DNA of 64,000 nt from positions 96,158,062 to 96,222,061 of the forward strand of contig NC_083338.1 in the NCBI RefSeq assembly GCF_019175385.1, read 5' to 3'. The notes beneath the pieces are model-generated. The model did no database searches. It had not been told where the DNA came from and was given only the letters and a program-made list of their open reading frames with translations. A program made the position numbers and the translations under genes. Shown here one piece after another: positions 32,816 to 44,046 of this stretch (within the stretch, counting starts at the first letter, position 1; every line of letters begins with the position of its first letter). Origin of the DNA: Lycium barbarum. Lineage: Eukaryota; Streptophyta; Magnoliopsida; Solanales; Solanaceae.

Positions 32816-32828
32816 TGGCGCCGTTGCC
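32816..32828 (+). promoter_or_regulatory. Athila primer-binding site
   Basis: TGGCGCCGTTGCC lies 5 nt past the putative LTR end GCGTATCA. This is the primer site characteristic of Athila-type elements. It supports a plus-strand element and marks where the 5' LTR ends. Confidence 0.8.
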
Positions 32829-34325
32829 CGGGAATACGGTTTAGAAATTACTAATTGTTGTGTATTATTCTTTAAAACTTTTTCTATTCCATCACACCTC
32901 GTTTGCTGTTTTAGTGAACCAGGTGAACATGGCAGGAAGACCCCATCGCAATCAAGGAAATCAAGGGGGAATCCAAGTGAACCATCCTGCACCAGAAGAA
33001 GAGGAGGATGAGAATGTATTTGCGGAATTCGTCGACGAAGATGATTATGCTTCAGCTGTAGTGCCGCCTAGAACGGGAAATGCGAATTTCAAAATTGATA
33101 GTTCTATCTATCAGCTATTGAAACTTGAAGGCTATTTCCGAAATTCTTCGGAGGATTGTCCACTCCGACACCTGAGGAATTTCCTGCATGTATGCTCTCA
33201 ACAATCTCAAGGTGTTGTCCCTGCTGATGCACTGCGATTAAGGGTTTTCAAATATTCCTTGGCTGGCCAAGCGAGGGAATGGTATGAAAAGCTCCCCAGT
33301 AATACTATTCACACCTGGAACGAGTTGGCCAATATATTTCTGAAAAAATGGTTCCCACCAAGCAAAAAGGCTGAACTTCGGGACAAGATTTTTGGGTTCA
33401 AACAACTTCCGGGGGAACAACTATATGCAGCATGGGAGCGTTTCAAATATTATCTAGCTCAATCTCCGACTCATGGATTTCCAGATGCAATCCTCACAGA
33501 GAAGTTCTACAAGGGGCTAGATACCATGAATCAAATTGCTGTCAACACTGCAGCTGGGGAATGCTTCATGGACAAATCCTTTGTCAACATCACCAGGTTG
33601 CTCGACAAGCTTACTACCCACAATCAAGCCTGGCATTCGAGTGATAGCGAAGTCCTATCATATGGTAGTCCCTCTGTGGCCGCGGTGGCCAAAGAAAATC
33701 ATGAGCGAGATCATGCATTCGCTCAATTGCAAACCACCGTGGATTTATTATCGAAAAGGCTTATGGAAAAAGAAGCCAAAGGTGTGAATGTTGTCGACGA
33801 GATGCCACCTCATGCTCCCGGAATGTACCAAGTTTCTGATGAAACTTATCTAGAGGGGCAGCCACAATATGAGGATGCGAATTATGTTAATAACTCGCAA
33901 GGGGGTTATCAACGGCAAAACTATCAAGGTCCCGGTAATCACCCATGACAAAGGCCTCAACAACAATTCCAAGTGAATAATTATGGAAGAAATGATCAGG
34001 GCAATCCCAATCAAGGGAATTACAACAACTATAATTATGGCAACAAGAGCTCCAACCCCTACATTCCACCTAGGGGGAAAGCATCCAATTCCCAACCATG
34101 GAGAGATAATTCAACTAATAACTCTGCTGGCAACACGTCTAATGATTCTGCGGAACTGAAGAGTATGATGCAGAAAATGCTGATGAATCAAGACAGAACA
34201 GAGAGCACAATCAAGGGAATGTCTCAAGTCCAGCTATCGCATTCAGCTTCCATTCAGAAGCTTGAAGCGCAATTCAGAGACCTTTCCCGAGAAGTGCATA
34301 CTCCTCAACGGGGACAACTGCCGAG

Positions 34326-34505
34326 CAGTGTTTTAAAAGGCGGGGCGTTTTACATATGCCTCGACGAGGCGTAAGCCTCGAGGCACGGGGTGTAAGCCCC
34401 ATGGTATTTAATTTTTAGTATTTCTTAAAATAATATAATTACAATAAATATTTTTAAATAGGTAAAATTACATAAAAAAATAAAAGAAAACTGTAAATAA
34501 ATGAA

Positions 34506-34542
<37 letters not shown>

Positions 34543-35265
34543 AGCGCGCGCGCACTTGATCCTCACAAAAAAATGATCAAAGCAATCCATTATACACCGC
34601 TTATAACTTGTAATTATATATAACATAATTTTACAAGTATAAACAATACAATGAAATAAAAGCTATTATGAAATGCAAAAAAATTCTAACATTTTAACTT
34701 TCAAACACGGAAAAAAACACAGTTTCTTAAAACACTATTACTATCATACCATTCATTTTATCTCCCTATAAGCAAATAATCAATAAAAATTATCAATATT
34801 ACAATTAAAACATAACTTCTTCATGAACAAAAAATAAAATTATATGATAATTCTGATACATAGGACTTATGACCAATGACAAGTGAAAATGTACAATTCC
34901 GCTATGTGTTTTTTTTTTTAAATTAAGTGATATTCACCCTCACGACGTTCTCAAATAGTAAATATCCAATACTACGACTTGTTATATGAGTTACACCCAA
35001 TCTTCTATTTCTATAGATGAAAAACTATTAAGTATCATTATTTTGTTAAACAATTATGAGGGTGAATGATTTTAATTAAGGAATTTAAAATATAATTTGT
35101 GTAAGAACTGTTAGGCGAGTCCTGGGCGTTGGGCGTACGGTTGGGCGCTTAGGGCGTAAGCCTCATAAGAACTAAGCCTCGCACGTTAGCCCCAGGGCAT
35201 TTTGCCACTGCCCTGCCCCGAGGCGAGCCCCGGGGCGAGTCCTGACACTGCCTTTTAAAACAATG
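34326..35265. mobile_element. hAT-type nonautonomous element in Athila gag-pol
   Basis: The ends CAGTGTTTTAAAAGGC and, inverted, CATTGTTTTAAAAGGC form a 16-bp TIR with one mismatch. The target duplication CTGCCGAG is exact and 8 bp long (34318-34325 and 35266-35273), the hAT hallmark. Removing the insert rejoins QLPS to DTVPNPKG of the Athila protein. GC-rich GCCTCGAGG/GGCGAG arms flank an AT-rich core. No transposase. Length 940 bp. Confidence 0.92.
34506..34554. repeat. Composite (AT)n(GT)n(GC)n alternating tract
   Basis: Inside the hAT element, AT repeats pass directly into GT repeats and then into GCGCGCGCGC, with only one break in the purine-pyrimidine alternation. About 48 bp. Such tracts can adopt left-handed DNA. 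Function unknown. Confidence 0.85.
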
Positions 35266-38196
35266 CTGCCGAGTGATACAGTTCCTAATCCAAAAGGTAG
35301 TGCAGTGAACTCTGTGGAGAATGTACTTGCTATTAGCACCAGAAGTGGAAAAATACTTCATGGTGCTAATAAAAAGGTGATTGATCAGGAACCAATTGTT
35401 GAAAAAGAAGCGCACCATGATGTATCTAATGATATCATGAAGGAAGAAGCAGGGGAGGAAGTCCCTATTGTAGCCGAAGAAGAGCAGAATCTTGATAAAC
35501 CAAAGGCACCGGTGGAAAACCAGGAAAAGGGGAAGGCAAAACTTTCCGGTGCTCTTCTCCCTTTGAGCCAATTGTTCAAATCTTCACCGCCTTTTCCTCA
35601 AAGGCTGGTGAGAAAAACAGAAGATGAGAAGTGCTTGCGATTTCATGATCAACTCAAGCAGTTGACGATGAATATTCCTTTCATGGACGTTGTCCAAGAA
35701 ATGCCTGACTTTGCTAAGTATTTGAAGGATCTCTTAACAAAGAAGAAAAAGCCATTGAAACACGACACTGTGGGTATCACTCACCGCGTTAGTGCCATTC
35801 TTTCCAAGACCACAGTGCAAAAGAGGGAAGATCCTGGAGCATTCACAATTCCATGCACCATAGGGCAGCAAAATTTTGCTAGGGCTTTGTGTGATAACGG
35901 GGCTAGCATAAATCTTATGCCCCTGGAAATTTTTAAGAGATCGGGGCTAGCAATGCCAAGGCCAACTACCATGAGATTGCAGATGGCTGACAGATCGATA
36001 AAAAGACCAGTTGGGGTAGTTGATGATGTGCTGGTTCAAATCGGGGAATTTCTACTGCCGGCAGATTTCGTGATTCTTGATTGTGCTATTGATCAAGAAA
36101 TTCCTATTATTCTGGGAAGACCTTTCCTTGCCACATGGAGGGATCTTATGGATTCCGAGAAGCACGAAATAAAGTTCCGGGTGAACGATGAGGAGGTGAC
36201 TTTTCACGCAAGCAGAGGTATGAAATTACCTAGTCCTTATCAAAGTATTTCAGTCATCAATTCTGTTGATGAGGTGGATGAAGTGGTGGAATTCAAAATG
36301 GAGGAAGAATGCTTGAGTGAAGCACTATCGGCCATCTTGGTGAATTTTGATGCTGAACAAATGGAGGGATATACTGAGACAGTGAATGCACTCATCGGTC
36401 TGGGGTCTTACTCTTATGAGCCCAAGAAACTGTCTCTGGATTTAGAGAAACGAATAACTCCTCCAGCAAAACCATCAATTATTGAGCTACCGAAGTTGGA
36501 CCTCAAGCAACTTCCATCCCATCTTAAATATGTGTTTCTTGGAGCGAATGCCACCCTCCCAGTCATTGTGTCATCACTTCTGAATGAGGGTCAAATCCAA
36601 AGACTCATCGCAGTATTGAGGAAGCATTTAAGATCTTTGGGTTGGACTATTGCAGACATCCGGGGGATTCCCTCCGGAATTTGTGAGCACCGAATACAGT
36701 TGGAGGAGGAAAGTTCGCCAAGTGTTGAGCATCAGCGAAGATTAAATCCACCGATGCAAGAGGTGGTGAAGAAAGAGATTATTAAGTGGCTAGATGCTGG
36801 GGTGGTTTAACCGATTGCCAACAATCCATGGGTAAGCCCAGTCCAGTGTGTGCCAAAGAAACGGGGCATCACTATTGTCCCCAACTCTAAAAATGAGTTG
36901 ATTCCAACAAGGACTGTCACAGGTTGGAGAGTGTGTATGGACTACCGGAAGCTGAATACAGCATCTTGCAAGAATCACTTCCCTATGCCTTTTATTGATC
37001 AAATGCTTGATCGGCTACCTGTAAGATCTTATTACTGTTTCTTGGATGGGTACTCAGGGTACAACCAAATCAATATCGCATTGGAAGACCAAGAAAATAC
37101 TACTTTCACTTGTCCCTATGGGACATTCGCTTTCAGCCGGATGCCATTTGGTCTTTGCAATGCCCCGGCTACCTTCCAACGTTGCATGATGTCCATATTC
37201 TCTGATATGGTTGAAAACTTTCTTGAAGTTTTCATGGATGATTTCTCTGTGGTGGGAGATTTATTCGATAAATGTTTGGTTCATCTTGATCGGGTGCTAC
37301 AACGGTGTGAGGAGACCAACCTTGTGCTCAACTGGGAGAAGTGTCATTTTATGGTCAATGAGGGCATTGTCCTTGGCCATAAGATTTCAGAAAGAGGGAT
37401 TGAGGTTGATCAAGCTAAAATCGATGTGATTTCACAGCTCCCTCCGCCCGTTTCAGTAAAAGGAGTTCGGAGTTTCTTAGGACACGCCAGATTCTATATA
37501 AGGTTTATCAAAGACTTCTCCAAAATTGCAAATCCAATGTGCAAACTCTTGGAAAAAGATTCCAAATTCAATTTTGATGAGAAGTGCATCAAGGCGTTCG
37601 ACGAGTTGAAGCTGAAATTAACCTCCGCACCTATTGTTGTGTCCCCAGATTGGTCACTTCCCTTTGAATTAATGTGTGACGCCAGTGGTCTTGCAATTGG
37701 CGCTGTGCTTGGTCAGCGGTTAAACAAAATCCTGCACCCAATTTATTATGCCAGCAAAACATTGAATGGAGCTCAGCTGAACTATACAGTAACGGAGCAA
37801 GAATTACTTGCTATTGTTTATGCTTTTGAAAAGTTCCGGGCTTATTTGTTGGGTGCCAAGGTAGTGGTTCACACTGACCATGCTGCATTGCGCTATTTGA
37901 TGGCGAAGAAAGATGCTAAGCCTCGGTTGATAAGATGGGTGTTGTTGCTACAGGAATTTGACTTTGAAGTTAAAGACCGAAAAGGGTCAAAAAATCAAGT
38001 AGCTGACCATCTTTCCAGACTTGAAGCACCAGGGAGACCAATTGATGTGCTGGATATTGATGACACTTTTCCGGATGAAAGAGTCTTGGTCATCTCCAAT
38101 GATGTGGCACCATGGTATGCCGATATTGCCAATTATTTGGTAACTGGCATCGTTCCTAAAGAGTTGAAGACATATCAAAAGAAGAAGTTCTTGAGA

Positions 38197-38345
38197 GACT
38201 GTCGACGAACAAAAGATTTTTCACTGTTTGCCATTTGGTCTGTTTTCACAGAGACGAACAAAAGTTTTTTTCGATTCTGACGGGTAAGAGATAGAAACCA
38301 AGATCAAAGACCACTATTATCCTAGCCCCAAGGTGGGCGCCAAAT
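38197..38345 (-). other. Tat leader with primer-binding site
   Basis: On the minus strand, 3 nt past the LTR end, the sequence TGGCGCCCACCTTGGGGC (38325-38342) is a primer-binding site of the TGGCGCC type. About 130 nt of untranslated leader follow before the Athila junction at 38196. Plus-strand codons here merely extend the Athila frame to a stop at 38278-38280. Confidence 0.7.
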
Positions 38346-39041
38346 TGTTTACCCCGAATTTAGGTAATTAATTAAATTTATGAGTGAGGTATATGATATG
38401 TGGTTGAGCTTTAATCTATTTGGTTGGAAGAAGTTATATATGGATCTGCTGTGAACAAGCGAATAGTGATCGGTGATTTACACTAAATATATGTATTAAA
38501 TAATATATGAATATTGTTTGATTAGATAAAGCTAAAGAAGAACACACAAATCCGGACCAATATCAGAGAATGAGAAGGATAGATTTTATATATTTTTCTA
38601 TTACAATGTTCTAGATTTGAAAAAGCCAGCCCTTGAAAGTAGGGTAATGCCCCCTATTTATAGTTTTGCCTTATGGGCCTCATACAACATAAAACCCTTT
38701 TGAATAAAGAAAAACCCTAAAAGGATAAGGTTGGGTCGTACGGTCTGACACCCGAACAATAGGCAGTACAATGTGGCAGAACGGTCTTGACGCGTGGCAA
38801 TTGTGTAACGGATCACCCGGACCAACGGCCACGAACAACCGGGCCAACGGCCACGATCAACGGGACCAACGGCCACGATCAACTTGGCTATGGAGAAACC
38901 GAACCAAACGATTTCCTTCGCTTTCTTCGAATCAAGCACTTCTTCGGTTCGAAAGAAAGTCTTCATGCTCGTGCTTGTTTCTTTCTTCCCTCGATCTCCG
39001 GTCTCACCGGTCTAGCATATGTCTGATTTTTACCGTATACA
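38346..39041 (-). repeat. 5' LTR of the Tat element
   Basis: A 696-bp partner of 22482-23175 with the same TGTTTACCCC and CCGTATACA ends on the plus strand, the same TATA motif and the same three 22-bp U3 repeats (38822, 38844, 38866). Differences between the two LTRs are scattered substitutions and small indels, consistent with an element that is not very recent. Confidence 0.9.
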
Positions 39042-39615
39042 ATTGTCCCAAGTATTCTAGTGGTCGTAAGCTTAATACCAAACATATGAGGTAATCTAAA
39101 ATACCTAATCACTTTTTATGTTAGAATCTATATCTATATTATATATAAAGTTAGGCATAAACTAGGTGATGTGGCACATCTCTATGGACAAGGATTTATT
39201 TATCTTTTTTCTCCTTTTTTTGAGAGTTTTTTTCCTTATTCCTCTAAATAAAAATGTCTAAATATTAATTTCCCATGAACTTTAAGTTACAAATCCATCT
39301 TTATGAGCTTTAAATAACACTAAATTCTATACACATAATGACTTGAGTCTCTTGAGCTTCCCTAGCTTTATTATAATCTTAAATTCCAATTAAACTCTCA
39401 CGAGTGATGCTATTTATTCATTCCCAAAGTTCATTTGGAAGCATGCACTATCAAATTTTGTTGGCATTTTCGTGGCTGTTTCACTGTTTGTTTGGCATTT
39501 TCGTGTGCTTCTATAATTAGTTGCCAAGCAGATCACATTTGTTTGGCATCCTCGTGTGTCTATACAGTTAGTTTGCCAAGTAATTCTACTTTTTTATCTT
39601 GATGTTTTTTTGTTT

Positions 39616-39848
39616 TATTGCGATATAATATCTTTATATTATTTGATATTATTTGGTAGCATATTTGTAGGGAGCTAATTACCATATATTAATTAGTTTC
39701 CTTGTTTCACTAATTACCATATATTAGTTAGTTTCCTTGTTTCACTAGGATCTTAGTTTCCTTGTTTCACTAGGGTTCAAGATTGTATCCTATATATATT
39801 CTCTCTTGGTGAATGAATGAAATAAGTCAAGATTGTATAGTTTCTACA
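39616..39848 (+). repeat. 5' LTR of the Ale element
   Basis: 233 bp, starting TATTGCGATATAATATC and ending AGTTTCTACA. It contains two copies of ATTACCATATATTAxTTAGT and three of TTTCCTTGTTTCACTA, and a TATA-like CCTATATATA near the middle-right. Followed directly by the primer site. Confidence 0.9.
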
Positions 39849-39895
39849 TGGTATCAGGCCACACATTTTTTTTCTTCTCTTCATCGTAAATTTCC

Positions 39896-42284
39896 ATGGC
39901 CGGTGACGCCGTACCTCCTCCACCACCACCCAAAATTGAGTCTAATTCTCCCTATTTTCTCGGTCCTCAAGACCGATCCGGGGACTATATCACGCCTACT
40001 CGTTTCAAGGGCGCATCAAATAACGCTGCCGTCGGTCAGCACTTTACTTCCGATCAATGGAAGGCTATTACGAGATTTTTTGGTAATGCTACAATTCCCG
40101 AAAATTGCTTGAATGGTAAGTTTGATGTTTTTTCTTGGATTATTGACACTGGTGCTACTCATCATGTTACCGGTGAGAAATCTTGGTTGTTTGATGTCCA
40201 AACTGTTGATTGTCCTATTGGCTTGCCTAATGGTGAAAAGGTGCTTGCTTCTTTGGAATGTTCTGTTCGACTGTCAGATAAAATCACTTTACATCATGTC
40301 CTTTATGTTGATAGTTCGGAGGCTGCCGAGCAGCAGCTGCAAACCACTGCCCAACCAGCGCCTGCTGGCAGCCAGGCCGAGCTGCAGCCAGCGACCACTG
40401 TCCAGCCCGCTGGGAACCCAGCGCCAGCTGCCAGCGAGGCTGAGCGGCTGCCAACAGCCACTGCGCAGCCCGCTGGGAACCCAGCTCCCGCTGGCAGCGA
40501 GGGGGGGGGGCAGCAACACCATACCCCAGTCACGAATGTGGAAGGTGTCTTGGGGCGTGGTTTTTGGGAGAAATTTCCCTCTGTTGTACTTCGTGATTAT
40601 GTGACACACTCAGTTTTTGCTAATAGTCCGTCCCCTACAACTCCTGTTAACAATCAATCCTCAGGTACTCCCTAACCTTTGGCACACTATATTAATTGTG
40701 ACAATTTTTCTGTAAATTATCGTAAGTTTCTTGCAGCTATTATTTCGGGTAAGGATCCTAAGACCTTCAAAGAAGCCATGAAACACGAAGGTTGGGACAT
40801 TCAATGAAAGAAGAGATACGTGCATTGGAAGACAATGGTACATGGACTTTGGAACATCTTCCTCCGGGTAAGAAAACACTTGGTAATCAGTGGGTGTACA
40901 AGACCAAGTTTTTGTCAAATGGAGATGTGGAACGGCTCAAATCGCGCTTGGTTGTGTTGGGAAATCATCAACAAGCGGGGATTGACTAAAATGAAACTTT
41001 TGCTCCGGTCGCCAAGATGACTACTGTTCGAGCCTTCCTAGCCATTGCAGCATCCAAAATTGGGAACTTCACCAAATGGATGTTCATAATGCATTTTTAC
41101 ATGGTGACCTTGATGAGGAGGTGTATATGAAGCTCCCTCCCGAGTTTGAAAGTCCAGATCCTACGTTGGTGTGTCGTTTGCGCAAATCGCTGTATGGGTT
41201 GAAACAGGCCCCTAGATGTTGGTTTGCAAAATTGGTGACTGCTTTGAAAGGGTACGGTTTCCTTCAATCTTATTCTGATTATTCTCTTTTTACATTTACT
41301 AGAGGGAATATTCAGATTAATATCTTGGTTTATGTTGATGATCTTATTATTTCTGGGAATGATTCCGCTGCACTTGCAACTTTCAAAGCCTATTTGAGTG
41401 ATTGTTTCAAAATGAAAGACCTTGGGTCTCTCAAATATTTTTTGGGTATTGAAGTAGCTCGTAGTTCATCAGGGTTGTTTTTGTGTCAACGCAAGTATAC
41501 TCTTGATATTATCTCTGAAGCAGGATTGTTAGGTGTAAAGCCAAGTGGGTTCCCTATTGAGCAAAATCATAAACTTGGCCTTGCAAATGGAGATTTGTTG
41601 TCGGATCCGGAGGTCTACCGTAGATTAGTCGGGCGTTTGATTTATTTGGGGGTCACTCGACCGGACTTGGCATATTCTGTTCATATTTTGTCTCAATTCA
41701 TGCAAGAACCCCGGATTGAACATTGGGAAGCGGCCTTACGAGTGGTCCGTTATTTGAAAGGCACACCAGGATAGGGTATTTTGTTACGTGCCGACGGTGA
41801 GTTGACTTTGCAGGGATGGTGTGATTCTGATTGGGCGGCTTGTCCGCTTACTCGTCGTTCGTTGACAGGTTGGCTAGTATTTCTAGGTCAATCTCCCATC
41901 TCTTGGAAGACAAAGAAGCAGCACACAGTTTCTAGATCTTCTGCAGAGGCTGAATATAGGTCCATGGCTGCAGTCACTTGTGAGTTGAAGTGGCTGAGAG
42001 GTCTGTTGTTGAGTTTAGGTATACAACATCCCAAGGCGATCAAATTGTTTTGTGATAGTTAGTCTGCTTTGCACATCGCAAAAAATCCGGTTTTTCATGA
42101 ACGAACAAAGCACATTGAGGTAGATTGTCACTTTGTTCGTGATGCAATTAATGAAGGTTTGATTCCGTCACACGTTTCAACATCTTCACAATTGGCAGAC
42201 ATTTTTACCAAAGCTCTCGGCAAAACTCAGTTTGACTTCTTGCTTTCCAAGTTGGGCATTTTTTATTCTCATGCTCCAACTTGA
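39896..42284 (+). pseudogene. Ale Copia gag-pol, deleted and frameshifted
   Basis: The start MAGDAVPPPPPP...SPYFLGPQDRSGDYITPTR is typical of Ale Gag, but most of gag is missing and the frame runs straight into the protease (IIDTGATHHVTG). After LHHVLYVD a Gln/Pro/Ala-rich repeat replaces the integrase. RT follows (RLVVLGNHQQAGID, DVHNAFLHGDL, LRKSLYGLKQAPRCW, YVDDLI), then RNase H ([38 protein letters not shown]). Lesions are stops at about 40672, 40805 and 40987, a frameshift near 41075, and TAGs at 41772 and 42060. The element cannot act alone and would need proteins in trans. Confidence 0.88.
40340..40505 (+). repeat. 60-bp coding tandem repeat in Ale pol
   Basis: Three imperfect units of about 60 bp encode variants of QPAGNPAPAGSEAE. 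GC content is much higher than in the rest of the element. It lies where the integrase should be. A poly-G run (about 40500-40510) ends it. Confidence 0.75.
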
Positions 42285-42291
42285 GGGGGGG

Positions 42292-42524
42292 TATTGCGAT
42301 ATAATATCTTTATATTATTTGATATTATTTGGTAGCATATTTGTAGGGAGATAATTACCATATATTAGTTAGTTTCCTTATTTCACTAATTACCATATAT
42401 TAGTTAGTTTCCTTGTTTCACTAGGATCTTAGTTTCCTTGTTTCACTAGGGTTCAAGATTGTATCCTATATATATTCTCTCTTGGTGAATGAATGAAATA
42501 AGTCAAGATTGTATAGTTTCTACA
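42292..42524 (+). repeat. 3' LTR of the Ale element
   Basis: It follows the polypurine tract GAGGGGGGG and matches the 5' LTR almost base for base, including the TA start and CTACA end. TGTTT follows immediately. Confidence 0.9.
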
Positions 42525-42689
42525 TGTTTAAATCAATTTGATAGATTAAATTCAATTTGGAATATAGTTATATTTACGTGGTTTGTTTGGGATTTCAAAG
42601 TATTTATACAGTTAGTTTCCGAGTAAAAGTATTGACTGGTTTCCGTCACTATATTTTATATTTATAGAGAGAAGAGTGTGTGTGTACCA

Positions 42690-42825
42690 AAAAAAGGCAA
42701 AGAACACAGAATAATCTTTTCGTGCATCTACAGTGAACCAAAAAAGGCAAAGAACACAGAATTAACTTTTCGTGCATTTACATTGAACCAAAAAAAAAAA
42801 AAAAGGCAAAGAACAGAATTTAACC
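42690..42825. repeat. Minisatellite around AAAGGCAAAGAACACAGAAT
   Basis: Three units with GGCAAAGAAC at 42696, 42746 and 42805. The spacing is 50 and 59 bp and the difference comes from expansion of the A run. It lies in the right arm of the long-TIR element. Confidence 0.75.
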
Positions 42826-43991
42826 ATGGCTTCATGTAGCAGAGGACCTTTCATGCTTGTGAAATCCACCAATACGTATCACTTTTGCTTGGTCTCAGCA
42901 GAGGCAGCAGGAACTGCTGCACAAAAATATTAATATAAATAATGAGATCACAATTGGTCCGATCACATGTAAATACTAACAATTTTCAACAGTTACAATC
43001 TTCAATTTTTAGAGAAGAAACCAATTTTTAGAGAAGAAACCAATAGAAGAGGAATAGAGTAAGGTGTAATTAAGAAAGATTAACTTGAGCAGTTTTAAAT
43101 TATCAATGCACAAGACATTTATTTTTGGAATGGCGAAATCCAAGTAGACGGTGACTATTCAAAAACCAAAACTAATAGTCATTTAATAAGTGTATAAAAA
43201 ATGAGGAGAAAACCCAACAAATGTCAAAAAAAGGAGAAAAAGAATAAATAAGAATACTAGTCATAGAGAGTTGTCACGTCACCTTGTATATACCTAGCTT
43301 TATATTATATATAGATTCCTTGTATTCTCTTGTTTTTATACAGAGGACTCATTATGAGACGACGTCAAATATTTAGGTTTTCATTAATGTACTCCTAATA
43401 TAATCACAATCCACAATATATTCTATCTACTATATAATAAGCATGAGCCCTTGGACGACCAAGGGCACTTCCGTAATTGTAACTGTGATAAGACCCACTG
43501 ATAATGGTACACCTGTGGGCCTTTTAAGTCATCACGTGGTATTGCCAAAATTGCTTCTTGCCTCTCTCATATGACTCACTCATACAGGGGCAAAATGGTA
43601 ACTTGAATACTAGATATTTGTTTCCAAACACACTCCAAGATTCTAGAACGATCTGCCATGTGAAACCACCACCAAAACTTCAGCAATAGCTATCTGAAAT
43701 CAAATCATCGCCTCCTCTGTTTCCCACCGAAGCTCTATCAGAAAAACCCAGCAACTAATTCATCGTTGATTCCGCCGTGAATCACCACTGACCACCACCA
43801 AAATTCATCGTTGAAGGTTTGTCCATTTTGCTTCAATTTTAATTCTCCTACTCTTTCGCATAATTTTTTGCTATATTTTTAACATGCATGTCAGTAACTC
43901 TATCTGATCTGCACATCCATATTTTGGTGCATGTAATTGTATAGTATTTTGGGTTACTGATCGTTGATGTATGGTGAAATTTTAAATTATG

Positions 43992-44046
43992 TAGGCTAAT
44001 GAGCCCAAGGTGTTCGGTGATATGCCTGAGACAACTAAATTATTTG
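43992..44046 (+). other. Exon-like piece in the Helitron, unidentified
   Basis: Between a TATGTAG acceptor-like and a GTAAG donor-like site the sequence reads ANEPKVFGDMPETTKLF. Preceding sequence (43700-43820) looks like a 5' UTR with GCCGTGAATCACC. The gene of origin was not recognised. Confidence 0.35.

Larger units (their letters stand above)
32283..38196 (+). mobile_element. Truncated Athila-type Ty3 element inside the Tat element
   Basis: It holds about 530 bp of possible LTR sequence ending GCGTATCA, an Athila-type primer site, a gag-pol frame through RNase H, and then an abrupt end at 38196 within KKKFLRDC. Integrase, any later ORF and the 3' LTR are missing. Plus orientation, opposite to the surrounding Tat element. 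The left border is uncertain (TGTTCTTGGG at 32283 would be a TG start). Either Athila inserted and was then truncated, or recombination replaced the Tat core. Confidence 0.75.
32929..38196 (+). pseudogene. Athila gag-pol (gag, protease, RT, RNase H)
   Basis: The ATG at 32929 (MAGRPHRN) begins a capsid region (LEGYFRNSSEDCPLRHLRNF, FKYSLAGQAREWYEKLP, WNELANIFLKKWFPP). A Gln/Asn-rich tail, an aspartic protease (ALCDNGASINLMPLEIF), an RT ([34 protein letters not shown]) and an RNase H ([23 protein letters not shown]) follow. All segments lie in one frame once the hAT MITE at 34326-35265 is removed. Insert plus duplication is 948 bp, a multiple of three. Two nonsense codons break it: TGA at 33946 (in NHP*QRPQQQ) and TAA at 36808 (in GVV*PIANN). 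The protease DNG replaces the usual DLG/DxG context. Integrase is missing. Confidence 0.88.
22482..39041 (-). mobile_element. Tat-lineage Ty3 retrotransposon, 16.6 kb, minus strand
   Basis: Two LTRs in the same orientation (38346-39041 as 5', 22482-23175 as 3') bound the element. The flanking pentamers ATTAT (22477-22481) and ATTGT (39042-39046) match at 4 of 5 bases. The minus-strand orientation is shown by the primer site next to the right LTR, the purine tract GTGTGGGGACTATC before the left LTR, a minus-strand TATA box in each LTR and the minus-strand integrase. Between integrase and 3' LTR lies a plus-strand gene, as in Grande/RIRE2-type Tat elements. Gag, protease, RT and RNase H of the element itself are missing and a truncated Athila element occupies their place. 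Confidence 0.8.
39616..42524 (+). mobile_element. Ale-type Copia element with TA...CA LTRs, internally deleted
   Basis: A complete insertion of 2909 bp. Two 233-bp LTRs (39616-39848 and 42292-42524) run from TATTGCG to TTTCTACA. A perfect 5-bp duplication TGTTT flanks it (39611-39615 and 42525-42529). Inside are a tRNA-iMet primer site (TGGTATCAGG, 39849-39858), a shortened gag-pol and a G-rich polypurine tract (42283-42291). The LTRs differ at very few sites, so the insertion is relatively young. The TSD fixes the LTR start at TA, not TG. Confidence 0.9.
39126..43317. mobile_element. Long-TIR element split by an Ale Copia insertion
   Basis: The left end (TCTATATCTATATTATATAT, then AAAGTTAGGCATAAACTAGG, then TGATGTGGCAC) and the right end, read inverted, correspond over about 60 bp with small indels. 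The right end reads TCTATATATAATATAAAGCT, then AGGTATATACAAGG, then TGACGTGACA. Without the Copia insert the unit is about 1.28 kb and has no transposase. It includes GTTTGGCAT..TCGTG repeats at 39458-39580 and an AAAGGCAAAGAACACAGAAT repeat at 42690-42825. The superfamily and exact duplication could not be determined. Confidence 0.5.

Noticed and set aside
38197..38280. C-terminal extension of the Athila frame (RTKDFSLF...)
   Set aside because: This is Tat leader sequence read in the wrong orientation after the junction, not Athila protein.
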